DNA of 64,000 bases from Oerskovia jenensis (GTDB lineage: Bacteria > Actinomycetota > Actinomycetes > Actinomycetales > Cellulomonadaceae), in contig NZ_JAFBBO010000001.1 in assembly GCF_016907235.1 (NCBI RefSeq), positions 2,480,001-2,544,000 on the forward strand, written 5' to 3'. The position numbers were made by a program, and so were the translations under genes. Of the stretch, positions 43,101-51,203 are shown piece by piece (within the stretch, counting starts at the first letter, position 1; each line of letters starts with the position of its first letter). The notes beneath the pieces are model-generated. The model saw only the letters and a list, made by a program, of their open reading frames with translations, was not told the origin of the DNA and searched no databases.

Positions 43101-43466
43101 GTGCTACCCGCGGCGCACCGCTTGCGCCGTTCCGTAGATTTCGAACGGGCGGTGCGACGTGGCGTGCGCGCGGGACGATCGACCGTGGTGGTTCATCTCT
43201 CCCAAGACCCTGGGGGAGACGAGCCACCACAGGTCGGTTTTGTCGTTTCCAAGGCCGTGGGCAACGCCGTGCATCGGAACAAGGTGAAGCGGCGCCTGCG
43301 CGCCGCGTCTTCGGCGTACCTCGATGCACTGCCGCCGGGGAGCCTCGTCGTCGTGAGGGCCCTCCCCGCCTCGTCCGGCAGCGACTACGCCCAGCTCGAC
43401 CAGGACCTCGGGTCGTGCATCAAGCGTGCCGTTGCCCAGTGGGACCGCCGATCGGCTCACGCATGA
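43101..43466 (+). CDS. rnpA: Ribonuclease P protein component
   Basis: A 121-aa cofactor of the RNase P ribozyme, which matures tRNA 5' ends. It begins [24 protein letters not shown] and contains [25 protein letters not shown], the diagnostic RNR-type motif (here [10 protein letters not shown]). The start is GTG 43101, 6 bp after rpmH. The stop overlaps the yidD start (ATGA). Confidence 0.96.
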   Translation: MLPAAHRLRRSVDFERAVRRGVRAGRSTVVVHLSQDPGGDEPPQVGFVVSKAVGNAVHRNKVKRRLRAASSAYLDALPPGSLVVVRALPASSGSDYAQLDQDLGSCIKRAVAQWDRRSAHA

Positions 43467-43780
43467 GCGCGACCGTCCAGGCTGATCGTGCGGTGAGCAG
43501 CTCGCCAGGCTGGATCTCCCGGGCGTGGCGGATCGTCCGGCAGATCCCGCTGCTCGTGCTGGTAGGGCTCATCAGGGCGTATCAGAGCGTCATCTCGCCG
43601 ATGACCGGTCCTACCTGCAAGTACTACCCCTCCTGCTCGCAGTACGCGCTCGTCGCGATACGACGGCACGGAGTGCTGCGAGGCGTACGGCTCGCCGTCT
43701 GGCGGCTGCTGAGGTGCAATCCCTGGAGCAAGGGCGGCGTCGACGACGTCCCCGAGGCGCTGAGGAAGCACTCGCACTAG
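43463..43780 (+). CDS. yidD: Membrane protein insertion efficiency factor YidD
   Basis: A 105-aa protein with an N-terminal amphipathic segment and the core [64 protein letters not shown], including the three conserved cysteines. YidD assists YidC-dependent membrane insertion. ATG 43463 overlaps rnpA by 4 bp. Confidence 0.95.
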   Translation: MSATVQADRAVSSSPGWISRAWRIVRQIPLLVLVGLIRAYQSVISPMTGPTCKYYPSCSQYALVAIRRHGVLRGVRLAVWRLLRCNPWSKGGVDDVPEALRKHSH

Positions 43781-43783
43781 TCC

Positions 43784-43806
43784 TCCTGCCGGCGACGCCG
43801 GCAGGA
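43784..43806 (+). other. Hairpin between yidD and yidC
   Basis: TCCTGCCGGC (43784-43793) and GCCGGCAGGA (43797-43806) form a perfect 10-bp stem with a GAC loop, 3 bp after the yidD stop. It could be a partial terminator or mRNA stabiliser, letting yidC be expressed at a different level. Confidence 0.55.
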
Positions 43807-43838
43807 CCCAGTTTGTTGAAGGTTAGGGAGTAGTACGG

Positions 43839-44903
43839 ATGGACTTCTTCGCGTTCCTCGCGCCGATCGAATGGGTCGTGGCGTGGATCATGTACCTGTG
43901 TCACCAGGGGCTCGTGTTCCTGGGCATGGGCGACGGACCGGGGCTCGGATGGGTCTTCTCGATCGTCGGCCTCGTGATCATCATCCGTATCCTCCTGATC
44001 CCGCTCTTCTTCAAGCAGATCAAGGCCTCCCGTGGCATGCAGATGCTGCAGCCGGAGATGCAGGCCATCCAGAAGAAGTACAAGGGCAAGTCGGACCCGG
44101 CGTCCCGCGAGGCGATGAGCCGCGAGACCATGGAGCTGTACAAGAAGCACGGGACCAACCCGTTCGCCTCGTGCCTGCCGATCCTTCTGCAGTCTCCGAT
44201 CTTCTTCGCGCTCTTCCGTGTGCTCAACGGCCTGGTGCCGATCTCCAACGGTGATGCCAAGGCCATCGGTCCGATCGACGCGAGCGTCGCGAGCGACATC
44301 GAGAGCTCGTCGTTGTTCGGTGCGCACCTCTCGGACATCTTCCTCAAGACCGACGACATGCAGGCCAAGATCGTCATCGGCGTCCTCATCGTCGCGATGT
44401 GCGCCACGACCTTCTTCACGCAGCGCCAGCTGACCATGAAGAACATGCCGAAGTCGGCGCTCGAGGGCCCCATGGCTTCGACCCAGAAGATGATGCTCTA
44501 CGTCTTCCCCTTCATCTTCGCGGTGTCCGGCGTGAACTTCCCCGTCGGTGTCCTCGTCTACTGGACCACGACGAACCTCTGGTCGATGGGCCAGCAGTTC
44601 TACACCATCAGGCGCATGCCCGCTCCGGGCTCTGAGGCCGAGCGACTGCTGAAGGAGCGCAAGGCCCGCAAGGCTGCGGCCAAGGGGATCGTCGAGGAGG
44701 CGGCTCCGGTCATCGAGCAGCCCCGCGGTCAGCGCCAGCAGCCCAAGCGCAAGGACCGGCAGAAGCCGGGTACGCCTCGCGTCATCAACGGAACGACGGC
44801 TCCGTCGGACAAGGTCAACGATGAACCTGCCGACGACGAGTCCGACGGCCAGGCAACGGGGACCGGTAAGGGTTCCCCCAAGCCGAAGCAGCCGAAGAAG
44901 TAG
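43839..44903 (+). CDS. yidC: Membrane protein insertase YidC
   Basis: A 354-aa Oxa1-type insertase. Five membrane helices are visible: LAPIEWVVAWIMYLCHQGLVFL, GWVFSIVGLVIIIRILLIPLFF with the hydrophilic-groove Arg in IIRILLIPLF, the ASCLPILLQSPIFFALFRVL helix, KIVIGVLIVAMCATTFFT, and MLYVFPFIFAVSGVNFPVGVLVYWTTTNLWSMGQQ. A coiled cytoplasmic loop (MQMLQPEMQAIQKKYKG) and a basic C-terminal tail bind ribosomes. The short Gram-positive-like N-terminus lacks the large periplasmic domain, as expected. Confidence 0.97.
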   Translation: MDFFAFLAPIEWVVAWIMYLCHQGLVFLGMGDGPGLGWVFSIVGLVIIIRILLIPLFFKQIKASRGMQMLQPEMQAIQKKYKGKSDPASREAMSRETMELYKKHGTNPFASCLPILLQSPIFFALFRVLNGLVPISNGDAKAIGPIDASVASDIESSSLFGAHLSDIFLKTDDMQAKIVIGVLIVAMCATTFFTQRQLTMKNMPKSALEGPMASTQKMMLYVFPFIFAVSGVNFPVGVLVYWTTTNLWSMGQQFYTIRRMPAPGSEAERLLKERKARKAAAKGIVEEAAPVIEQPRGQRQQPKRKDRQKPGTPRVINGTTAPSDKVNDEPADDESDGQATGTGKGSPKPKQPKK

Positions 44904-44974
44904 CCCAGACCTGTTCCGAGAGCGCCGAGGTTCCTCCGAGACCCCGGGGTTCTCATGACCCCAAGGAGTCAGCC

Positions 44975-45496
44975 ATGTCGTCGACCGACGCACCTGCTGC
45001 CGAAGACCACGCACCCGACGAGATGACGCGCCTCGAAGAGGAAGGTGAGGTCGCGGCGGATTACCTCGAGGAGTTCCTCGACATCGCTGACCTTGACGGC
45101 GACATCGACATCGACATCGACCATGGTCGTGCAGCGCTCGAGATCGTCGCTGACGAGCCCGCGTCGCTCCGTCACCTGGTGGGCAAGGAGGGCGAGGTCC
45201 TCGACGCTCTCCAGGAGCTGACGCGACTTGCCGTGCAGGCGCGGACGGGGGAGCGGAGCCGGCTCATGCTCGACATCGCGGGCTTCCGGGCGCAGCGCAA
45301 GGTGGAGCTGACCGATCTCGCGACCAAGGCGATCGCGACGGTGCGGGAATCGGGTACCGAGCTCTCGATGGAGCCGCTCAACGCGTTCGAGCGCAAGGTG
45401 GTCCACGATGTCGTCGCCGCCGCTGGGCTCACGAGCGATTCTCGGGGGACCGATCCGGACCGCTACGTCGTGATCCGTCCCGCTGACGCCACCTGA
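44975..45496 (+). CDS. jag: Jag/KhpB-type RNA-binding protein (KH + R3H)
   Basis: A 173-aa protein with an acidic N-terminus, a KH domain (about 50-115; LRHLVGKEGEVLDALQELTRLAVQARTGERSRLMLDIAGFRAQR) and an R3H domain (about 120-170; LSMEPLNAFERKVVHDVVAAAGLTSDSRGTDPDRYVVI). The N-terminal Jag-N domain of Firmicutes homologues is absent, as usual in actinobacteria. It probably binds RNA and influences envelope growth. It lies in its usual place after yidC. Confidence 0.93.
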   Translation: MSSTDAPAAEDHAPDEMTRLEEEGEVAADYLEEFLDIADLDGDIDIDIDHGRAALEIVADEPASLRHLVGKEGEVLDALQELTRLAVQARTGERSRLMLDIAGFRAQRKVELTDLATKAIATVRESGTELSMEPLNAFERKVVHDVVAAAGLTSDSRGTDPDRYVVIRPADAT

Positions 45497-45514
45497 CCCC
45501 GTTCGGTCACCTCG

Positions 45515-45552
45515 CAGCCGCCCGATGTTCCACGTGGAACATCGGGCGGCTG
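45515..45552. terminator. Terminator hairpin with a parS site at its centre
   Basis: A 38-bp perfect palindrome, with CAGCCGCCCGATGTTCCAC (45515-45533) as its left arm, starts 19 bp after jag. Its central 16 bp, TGTTCCACGTGGAACA (45526-45541), match the parS consensus with symmetric substitutions. The element can act both as a transcription terminator and as ParB-binding DNA. Confidence 0.85.
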
Positions 45553-46667
45553 TGTTGTACGGGCCACGCACTTCCGCGCGCATCACGCAGGGTGTTCCAG
45601 CGCCTCTCCAGTGAGCGGCCGCGCGCTGCGCGTCCTCCGAGGGCGACAGCCTGGCGGTCGTGGACGCTCTCGCGCAGATCGATCCGTCAGACATGACCCC
45701 GTGTTCGGTGGGCGGAGGCCCCCGCTCGGCTCTGGGCTCTGCCGCCCCCTCGGGGCTGAAGGGCCTCGATCGTGGCCGACGTCGCCCCTGCGCTGCACGT
45801 GAACGCCCCCGTTGATTGATCGTGCGACCCGGGCCGGCGGTCCCGCCCTACCGGATCTCGCGGATGCGCGCAGGGACCGCTGACGCCCTCATCCGACAGG
45901 GCGGGATGCGGCCCTCACCGGCGGGGGAGGGGTGGGGCCTCTTGCCGACGTGCAGGTGCGTGTCTCTTCGCGCGGACGGCGGCGGCCGGAGAGCCGTCCC
46001 CTCCGTCTGCTCCGCACCCCCACTTGCGGTGTCACGCTGGTGCAGTGGCCCTCAGGACACAGCGGTCTGCCGTCCGGTGAGCTGGGCTCTCGTAAGTGCC
46101 CGCCGCCGCGCTGGGTGGCGATGTCGCGCTGGTGCAGTGCGCCTCTGGACTCGGCGGACGGCCCTCCGGTGAGCTGGGCTCCCGTAAGTGCCTGCCACTG
46201 CGCTGGGTAGCAGCGCACCGTCGTTGGCGATCTGGCGCCGGGAACCTCGGCCTGTGGTCTCAGGCGGCCCCGATCTCGGTGCCGGGTGTGCCTGGTACCT
46301 GGTACTGCAGGCTGGGTGCCGCGTGCTGGGTGCCGGGTGCCGCGGGTCGGGCACCGAGCACCGGGCACTGGGCACTGGACGTCATGCGCCGCGCGCCGCG
46401 CGTCAGCCGCCGTGCGCCGGGTCCGCCCGTGCCAGGCGGAACTTCGGCCGGTTCTGGGCCCCCTCCCCGCGCTCACCTGCAGGGTCGAGCAACCGGCTCG
46501 GCCGCGCTCTCGGCCGCGAGGAGATCTGGACCAGGGGCCTGTCCGACGGGGGAGTCACAGGGGGCCTGGGCACAACACCGCAGATGTCTCAGACGTGACA
46601 CCATGGACCCGGACTGTTCGGCGTAGCCCGACTGCCCTTGGGAGTTTGAGTACGGAAAGAGGAGTAG
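45553..46667. other. 1.1-kb stretch without a supportable gene
   Basis: No frame on either strand has convincing coding character. The sequence contains an imperfect ~92-bp tandem duplication (about 46025-46208) and, at about 46275-46400, a low-complexity run of GGGTGCC/GGGCACTGG-type words. It separates jag from rsmG, which usually lie close together, so it is an insertion, decayed gene or structural spacer. Confidence 0.6.
46025..46208. repeat. Imperfect tandem duplication, period about 92 bp
   Basis: Words CGCTGGTGCAGTG (46035 and 46127), CCGGTGAGCTGGGCT (46074 and 46166) and CGTAAGTGCC recur with a 92-bp offset. The two copies have diverged in between (CTCAGGACACAGCGG versus CTCTGGACTCGGCGG). 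No coding function was seen. Confidence 0.75.
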
Positions 46668-47348
46668 ATGACCCACGAGATGAGCGACGCCGTCGAAGGC
46701 CATGTTTCACGTGAAACACTCGCCGACTCTCCAGAAGTTCAGGCGTACTTCGGCGCGGCGTACCCGCTCGTCGCCCGCTTCGCAGAGATGCTGCACGATC
46801 AAGGCGAGCTGCGCGGATTGATCGGCCCACGAGAGGTCTCGCGCATCTGGGAGCGGCATATCCTCAACTCGGCAGCGCTGGTCCAGTTCCTCCCCCAGAC
46901 GGGCTCGATCGCCGACATCGGCTCCGGCGCAGGACTTCCAGGCATCGTCATCGCCGCCATGCGCCCTGAGGCTCGGGTCCTTCTGATCGAACCGATGGAG
47001 CGTCGGTGTGCCTGGTTGACCGAGGTCGTCGCGGAGCTGGGTCTGTCCAACGTGGAGGTCCTGCGCGGACGCGCCGAGGAGTATCACGGGGCATTCCAAT
47101 GTGAGGCGGTGACGTCGCGCGCGGTCGCCGCGCTGGAGAAGCTGGCCCGCATGTCTCTGCCGTTGGTAGAGCGCGGTGGGGAGATGGTCGTCCTCAAGGG
47201 GCGCAACGTGATGCAAGAGATCGAGCCGGCGCGGAAGGTGCTCCGCAAGTACAAGACGGAAGAGCCTGAGGTTCTCGAAGCGTCCAGTGTCGATGGGGTC
47301 GAGCCGACGACGGTGCTCCGGATCCGGCGCACGCCGGCTCAGCTCTGA
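46668..47348 (+). CDS. rsmG: 16S rRNA (guanine(527)-N7)-methyltransferase RsmG
   Basis: A 226-aa SAM methyltransferase that makes m7G527 in 16S rRNA. It has LIGPREVSRIWERHILNSAALVQFLP, motif I IADIGSGAGLPGIVIAAMRPEARVLLIEPMERRCAWL, and SRAVAALEKLARMSLPLV. Loss of RsmG is known to give low-level streptomycin resistance. A perfect consensus parS lies inside codons 12-17. It precedes parA as in most actinobacteria, with a 211-bp gap. Confidence 0.96.
   Translation: MTHEMSDAVEGHVSRETLADSPEVQAYFGAAYPLVARFAEMLHDQGELRGLIGPREVSRIWERHILNSAALVQFLPQTGSIADIGSGAGLPGIVIAAMRPEARVLLIEPMERRCAWLTEVVAELGLSNVEVLRGRAEEYHGAFQCEAVTSRAVAALEKLARMSLPLVERGGEMVVLKGRNVMQEIEPARKVLRKYKTEEPEVLEASSVDGVEPTTVLRIRRTPAQL
46703..46718. 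promoter_or_regulatory. parS: parS site, perfect consensus, inside rsmG
   Basis: TGTTTCACGTGAAACA, identical to the bacterial chromosomal parS consensus bound by ParB. It is read in frame as V-S-R-E-T in RsmG. Confidence 0.95.
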
Positions 47349-47559
47349 TCCGTGCAACGTCTCCTGGGTGACCGCCGTTCGTCCAGGACGCGTTTCCCTG
47401 ACCGCCCAGGATGCGAGGCGGCGGAAGATCCACCGCACCACGTAGGGTGACACAGGGCGTCAGAAATCTCTTGCTCAGTGAGCCGAGAGACTCGGCGACG
47501 ACACGCGTTCGGCGGTCCACGGATGAGGCTGCGGCGGGGCGCATGCTGGAGTAGGTCAA

Positions 47560-48723
47560 GTGAGGGAGATGGGCGTGACTGAGAGTTCCGACCAGCAGCA
47601 GGACATCCCGTTCGATAGTCGGGACACGACGTATCTCGCGGACGTTTCACGTGGAACATCTGACGGCTATCCGTCGGACAACACCTACGACGAGAGTCGG
47701 CGCGAGGAGCTCATGGCGAGCCTCCCTGAGATGGATGACGACACCCCTCTTGCGGCGCAGCTCACCATCGATGCTCGTCGACGGATCGATCTGCAGGGAC
47801 GACGATTCCCTCGTCCGGCATCGACCCGAGTCATCACCATCGCCAACCAGAAGGGCGGGGTGGGTAAGACCACGACGACCGTCAACCTGGCGGCCGGTCT
47901 CGCGCAGGCCGGGCTCAACGTGCTGGTGATCGACAACGATCCGCAGGGGAATGCCTCCACGGCCCTCGGGGTCGAGCACCGAGCCGGGACCCCCTCGGTC
48001 TACGAGGTGCTCGTCGATGGCGCCCCCTTGTCCTCGGCGGTTCAGCAGTGCCCGGATCTCCCGACGCTGTGGTGCGTGCCCGCGACGATCGACCTGTCGG
48101 GCGCCGAGATCGAGCTCGTCTCGTTGGTTTCACGTGAAACACGGCTGAGAAAGGCTGTCGACGACTTCCTCGAGGAGAGAGTCGCGCAGGGTCTCGCACC
48201 GATCGACTACGTTCTCGTGGACTGCCCACCGAGCCTTGGTCTGTTGACCGTGAACGCCTTCGTGGTCGGCCGTGAAGTGCTGATCCCTATTCAGTGCGAG
48301 TACTACGCGCTCGAAGGGCTCAGCCAGCTCCTGAAGACGATCGAGCTCATCAAGGCGCACCTCAACCCTCGTCTGCATGTGTCGACGATCCTGCTCACGA
48401 TGTACGACGGGCGCACCAACCTGGCGCAACAGGTCGCGTCCGAGGTGCGTGAGCACTTCCCCGAGCAGACCCTCAAGACGTCGATCCCTCGTTCGGTGAG
48501 GATCTCGGAGGCGCCGAGTCACGGCCAGAGCGTCATCACGTACGATCCGAGCTCGACCGGAGCGCTCGCGTATCTCGAAGCGGCCCGTGAGGTTGCCGAT
48601 CGGGGCCGCCCCGAACCCTTGCCTGTCCAACCCGTCGACGGAGCATCTCGCAACGTCTCACGGCAGAACTACCTCGCCGAGCGATGGGCAGTGCTGCCTA
48701 GCTACCAGGAGGATGCACGATGA
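47560..48723 (+). CDS. parA: Chromosome partitioning ATPase ParA (Soj)
   Basis: A deviant Walker-A ATPase that drives segregation of ParB-bound origins. After a ~85-residue variable N-terminus come [26 protein letters not shown] (KGGVGKTT, Walker A), [35 protein letters not shown], and the C-terminal [41 protein letters not shown] 47560 is used; GTG 47575 (VTESSDQQ), with GGGAGATGGG just upstream, is an equally good start. Two parS sites lie inside the gene. The 3' end overlaps parB by 4 bp. Confidence 0.96.
   Translation: MREMGVTESSDQQQDIPFDSRDTTYLADVSRGTSDGYPSDNTYDESRREELMASLPEMDDDTPLAAQLTIDARRRIDLQGRRFPRPASTRVITIANQKGGVGKTTTTVNLAAGLAQAGLNVLVIDNDPQGNASTALGVEHRAGTPSVYEVLVDGAPLSSAVQQCPDLPTLWCVPATIDLSGAEIELVSLVSRETRLRKAVDDFLEERVAQGLAPIDYVLVDCPPSLGLLTVNAFVVGREVLIPIQCEYYALEGLSQLLKTIELIKAHLNPRLHVSTILLTMYDGRTNLAQQVASEVREHFPEQTLKTSIPRSVRISEAPSHGQSVITYDPSSTGALAYLEAAREVADRGRPEPLPVQPVDGASRNVSRQNYLAERWAVLPSYQEDAR
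47643..47658. promoter_or_regulatory. parS: parS site inside parA (5' part)
   Basis: CGTTTCACGTGGAACA differs from consensus at position 1 and by one base in the right arm. In frame it encodes V-S-R-G-T. Confidence 0.85.
48126..48141. promoter_or_regulatory. parS: parS site inside parA (middle)
   Basis: GGTTTCACGTGAAACA has one mismatch (first base) from consensus. In frame it encodes V-S-R-E-T, the same peptide as the rsmG site. Confidence 0.9.
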
Positions 48724-49988
48724 GTGAGAAGCGCCGTGGGCTCGGTCGTGGTCTTGGAGCATTGATTCCGACCAGTCCTGAGCGTGAGCGTCCGGTGGAC
48801 GTGTTCTTCCCCTCCGCCCCGCGTCCGGCGGACGTCGCCGAGAACGCGAACCGGGACTCGGGGGGAGTGGGCGCAGATGCGCCCAACACGACAGTGCTGA
48901 CGATCGAGCGTATCGACGCTGATTCCCCGGCATCTCTCGGGGGTGCTGATGAGGAGGAGCTCGCCGCGCTCACCGCGGCCGGTGACGGTTCTGCGACAGG
49001 GAGCATCGACGCTCCTTTGTCCGACGCCCCGACGGCCGAGAGCTCGACCGTCGGTGTCGCAGCGAGCGACGCGCACCCCGATGGCGATGTTCCACGTGAA
49101 ACGCGCCCGGTCGACACGTCGGGAGAGGTTGCACAGGATTCCTCGTCCGAGCTGGTGCCGGTTCCTGGTGCGACGTTCGCGGAGCTCCCGGTCGGGCTCA
49201 TCCGGGCGAACTCGCGGCAGCCACGCACGGTCTTCGACGAGGGGGAGCTCGATGAGCTCGTCGGCTCCATCCGGGAGATCGGCGTCCTGCAGCCCATCGT
49301 CGTGCGTCGTGACCCGGAGAACCCCGGAGCGTACGAGCTGATCATGGGTGAGCGGCGGTGGAGGGCGACGCAGGCAGCCGGCCTGACGGTCATCCCCGCC
49401 ATCATTCGCGAGACGGACGACGCGGACCTTCTGCGCGACGCGCTCCTCGAGAACCTCCACCGCAGCGCACTGAACCCGTTGGAAGAGGCTGCGGCGTATC
49501 GCCAGCTTCTCGACGACTTCGGTTGCACGCACGAGGAGCTCGGGACGCGCATCTCCCGGAGCCGGTCGCAGATCTCGAACACTCTCCGCCTGCTTCGTCT
49601 TCCTCCGCTGGTGCAACGCCGCGTCGCGGCCGGCGTCCTGTCGGCAGGGCACGCCCGCGCACTGCTCGGGCTCACGGACGGCGCAGAGATCGAGCGGCTC
49701 GCCCAGAGGATCGTCTCAGAGGGGCTCTCGGTGCGTGCCACCGAGGAGATCGTCGCCCTGGGTGGACTGGACTCCAAGCGACCCGTCGAACGCACGCCGC
49801 GGCCCGGTCAGCGCAGTGCTGCCATCGATGATCTGGCCTCGCGACTCTCAGACCGTTTCGAGACGCGCGTGAAGGTGGACCTCGGGAAGAACAAGGGACG
49901 TCTGACGGTGGAGTTCGCGTCCGTCGAGGACCTCAACAGGATCCTGGACCTGATGGCCCCCCAGGACCCGGGGTTGCTGCGCCAGTAG
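48720..49988 (+). CDS. parB: Chromosome partitioning protein ParB (Spo0J)
   Basis: A 422-aa CTPase/DNA-binding protein that spreads from parS. It starts [19 protein letters not shown], the ParA-stimulating N-terminus, then a long acidic linker. The CTP-binding core is [35 protein letters not shown]...[13 protein letters not shown], followed by the HTH ([20 protein letters not shown]) and a C-terminal dimerisation domain. The linker between residues about 30 and 145 is longer than in many ParB proteins. A parS lies inside the gene. Confidence 0.97.
   Translation: MSEKRRGLGRGLGALIPTSPERERPVDVFFPSAPRPADVAENANRDSGGVGADAPNTTVLTIERIDADSPASLGGADEEELAALTAAGDGSATGSIDAPLSDAPTAESSTVGVAASDAHPDGDVPRETRPVDTSGEVAQDSSSELVPVPGATFAELPVGLIRANSRQPRTVFDEGELDELVGSIREIGVLQPIVVRRDPENPGAYELIMGERRWRATQAAGLTVIPAIIRETDDADLLRDALLENLHRSALNPLEEAAAYRQLLDDFGCTHEELGTRISRSRSQISNTLRLLRLPPLVQRRVAAGVLSAGHARALLGLTDGAEIERLAQRIVSEGLSVRATEEIVALGGLDSKRPVERTPRPGQRSAAIDDLASRLSDRFETRVKVDLGKNKGRLTVEFASVEDLNRILDLMAPQDPGLLRQ
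49088..49103. promoter_or_regulatory. parS: parS site inside parB
   Basis: TGTTCCACGTGAAACG: the central CACGTG is intact with two deviations from consensus (position 5 and the last base). It is in frame as V-P-R-E-T. Confidence 0.8.
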
Positions 49989-50015
49989 TTCCGTCGGGTC
50001 GGTGAGCGACCAGGA

Positions 50016-50031
50016 CGTTTCACGTGAAACA
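50016..50031. promoter_or_regulatory. parS: parS site between parB and ddl
   Basis: CGTTTCACGTGAAACA has one mismatch (first base) from consensus. It overlaps the left arm of the terminator hairpin by three bases. Confidence 0.9.
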
Positions 50032-50068
50032 TCGGCCCCGATGAGCGGTTGCTCATCGGGGCCGATGT
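50029..50068. terminator. Bidirectional terminator between parB and ddl
   Basis: ACATCGGCCCCGATGAGC (50029-50046) pairs perfectly over 18 bp with 50051-50068 around GGTT. The genes on both sides converge here. Confidence 0.9.
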
Positions 50069-50084
50069 CGTGAGTCGGGGACCT

Positions 50085-51203
50085 TCAGCGTGAGGTGCTC
50101 TGCCGTGCCGCGCTGCTCGTGACGATCGCCCGGTAGAGGTCGCCGAGGTCCCTTCCCGCAGCCTGGACGGCCTGCGGGAAGAGCGAGGTCTCGGTCATAC
50201 CGGGAGCGACGTTGACCTCGAGGAAGTGGGGCTGCCCCTCGGTGTCGACGATGAGGTCGGAGCGGGAGAGATCCCGGAGGCCGAGAGCCAGATGTGCACG
50301 GACCGCCATGTCTTCCACACGCGACGCGACGTCGGGAGCAAGCCGGGCGGGGGCGTAGTAGCTCGTGCGTCCCGGGTTGTACCGGGCGTCGTAGTCGTAG
50401 GTGCCGTCGGTGACGATCTCGACGGCCGGGAGGGCCTCGGGCCCGTTGGGGCCGTCCACGACGCTCACGGCGATCTCCGTGCCTTCGACCGCGCGTTCGA
50501 TGAGGGCGATGTCGCCGTAGGAGAAGCAGTCGACCATCGCTCGCGGAAGGTCCTCGGCACGACGGACCAGCGTGACCCCCAGTGCTGAACCTCCACGGGT
50601 CGGCTTGACGACCAGGGGAAGGCCCAGGCGACCGACGACGGCGTCGAGCACCGGCTGTGCACCGAGCTCCCGGAAGAGGCTCTGGGGGAGGGTCACGTAG
50701 TCCGGAGTGGAGAGACCCGCACCCAGGACGACGTTCTTGGCGATGGGCTTGTTCCAGGCGGCACGGGATGCCCGCGGGCCGGTCCCCACGTAGTCGAGCG
50801 AGAGGAGCTCCAAGACGTCTCGGATCGAACCGTCCTCACCGCTCGCGCCGTGGAGGAGCGGCCAGACGACATCGGGCTGCTCCTGGGCGAGGAAGGGAAG
50901 GAGGGACGCGTCGACGTCGTGGACCGCCACCTCGATGCCCGCCCCTCGGAGGGCGTCGGCCACGCGCCGGCCCGAGCGGAGGGAGACGTCGCGCTCGTGG
51001 GACAACCCACCTGCGAGGACCACGACGCGCTCGACCGGGCGCTGCCCGGTGTGCCCGGGGTTCCTGTCCTCCGGTGCTCGGTGGTCGGCCGGAGAGACTT
51101 CGGCGACGTCCTCGGTGACGATCTGTGATTCCGCAGCGGTACCCACGGTCTTGGTCCTCTCGATGTTCAGCAAGGTGCTCGCGGGGGCAGGGGTGGCGCT
51201 CAT
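50085..51203 (-). CDS. ddl: D-alanine--D-alanine ligase family protein
   Basis: A 372-aa ATP-grasp enzyme that makes the D-Ala-D-Ala dipeptide of peptidoglycan. After a ~57-residue extension come VERVVVLAGGLSHERDVSLRSGRRV, VVWPLLHGASGEDGSIRDVLELLSLDYVGTG, the ATP-grasp strand LGLPLVVKPTRGGSALGVTLV, and the metal-binding HFLEVNVAPGMTETSLFP. Many actinobacteria have a ddl elsewhere, so this could be the second, origin-proximal homologue. The start overlaps the upstream aminotransferase stop by 4 bp, so it is the distal gene of a two-gene operon. Confidence 0.88.
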   Translation of the reverse strand: MSATPAPASTLLNIERTKTVGTAAESQIVTEDVAEVSPADHRAPEDRNPGHTGQRPVERVVVLAGGLSHERDVSLRSGRRVADALRGAGIEVAVHDVDASLLPFLAQEQPDVVWPLLHGASGEDGSIRDVLELLSLDYVGTGPRASRAAWNKPIAKNVVLGAGLSTPDYVTLPQSLFRELGAQPVLDAVVGRLGLPLVVKPTRGGSALGVTLVRRAEDLPRAMVDCFSYGDIALIERAVEGTEIAVSVVDGPNGPEALPAVEIVTDGTYDYDARYNPGRTSYYAPARLAPDVASRVEDMAVRAHLALGLRDLSRSDLIVDTEGQPHFLEVNVAPGMTETSLFPQAVQAAGRDLGDLYRAIVTSSAARQSTSR

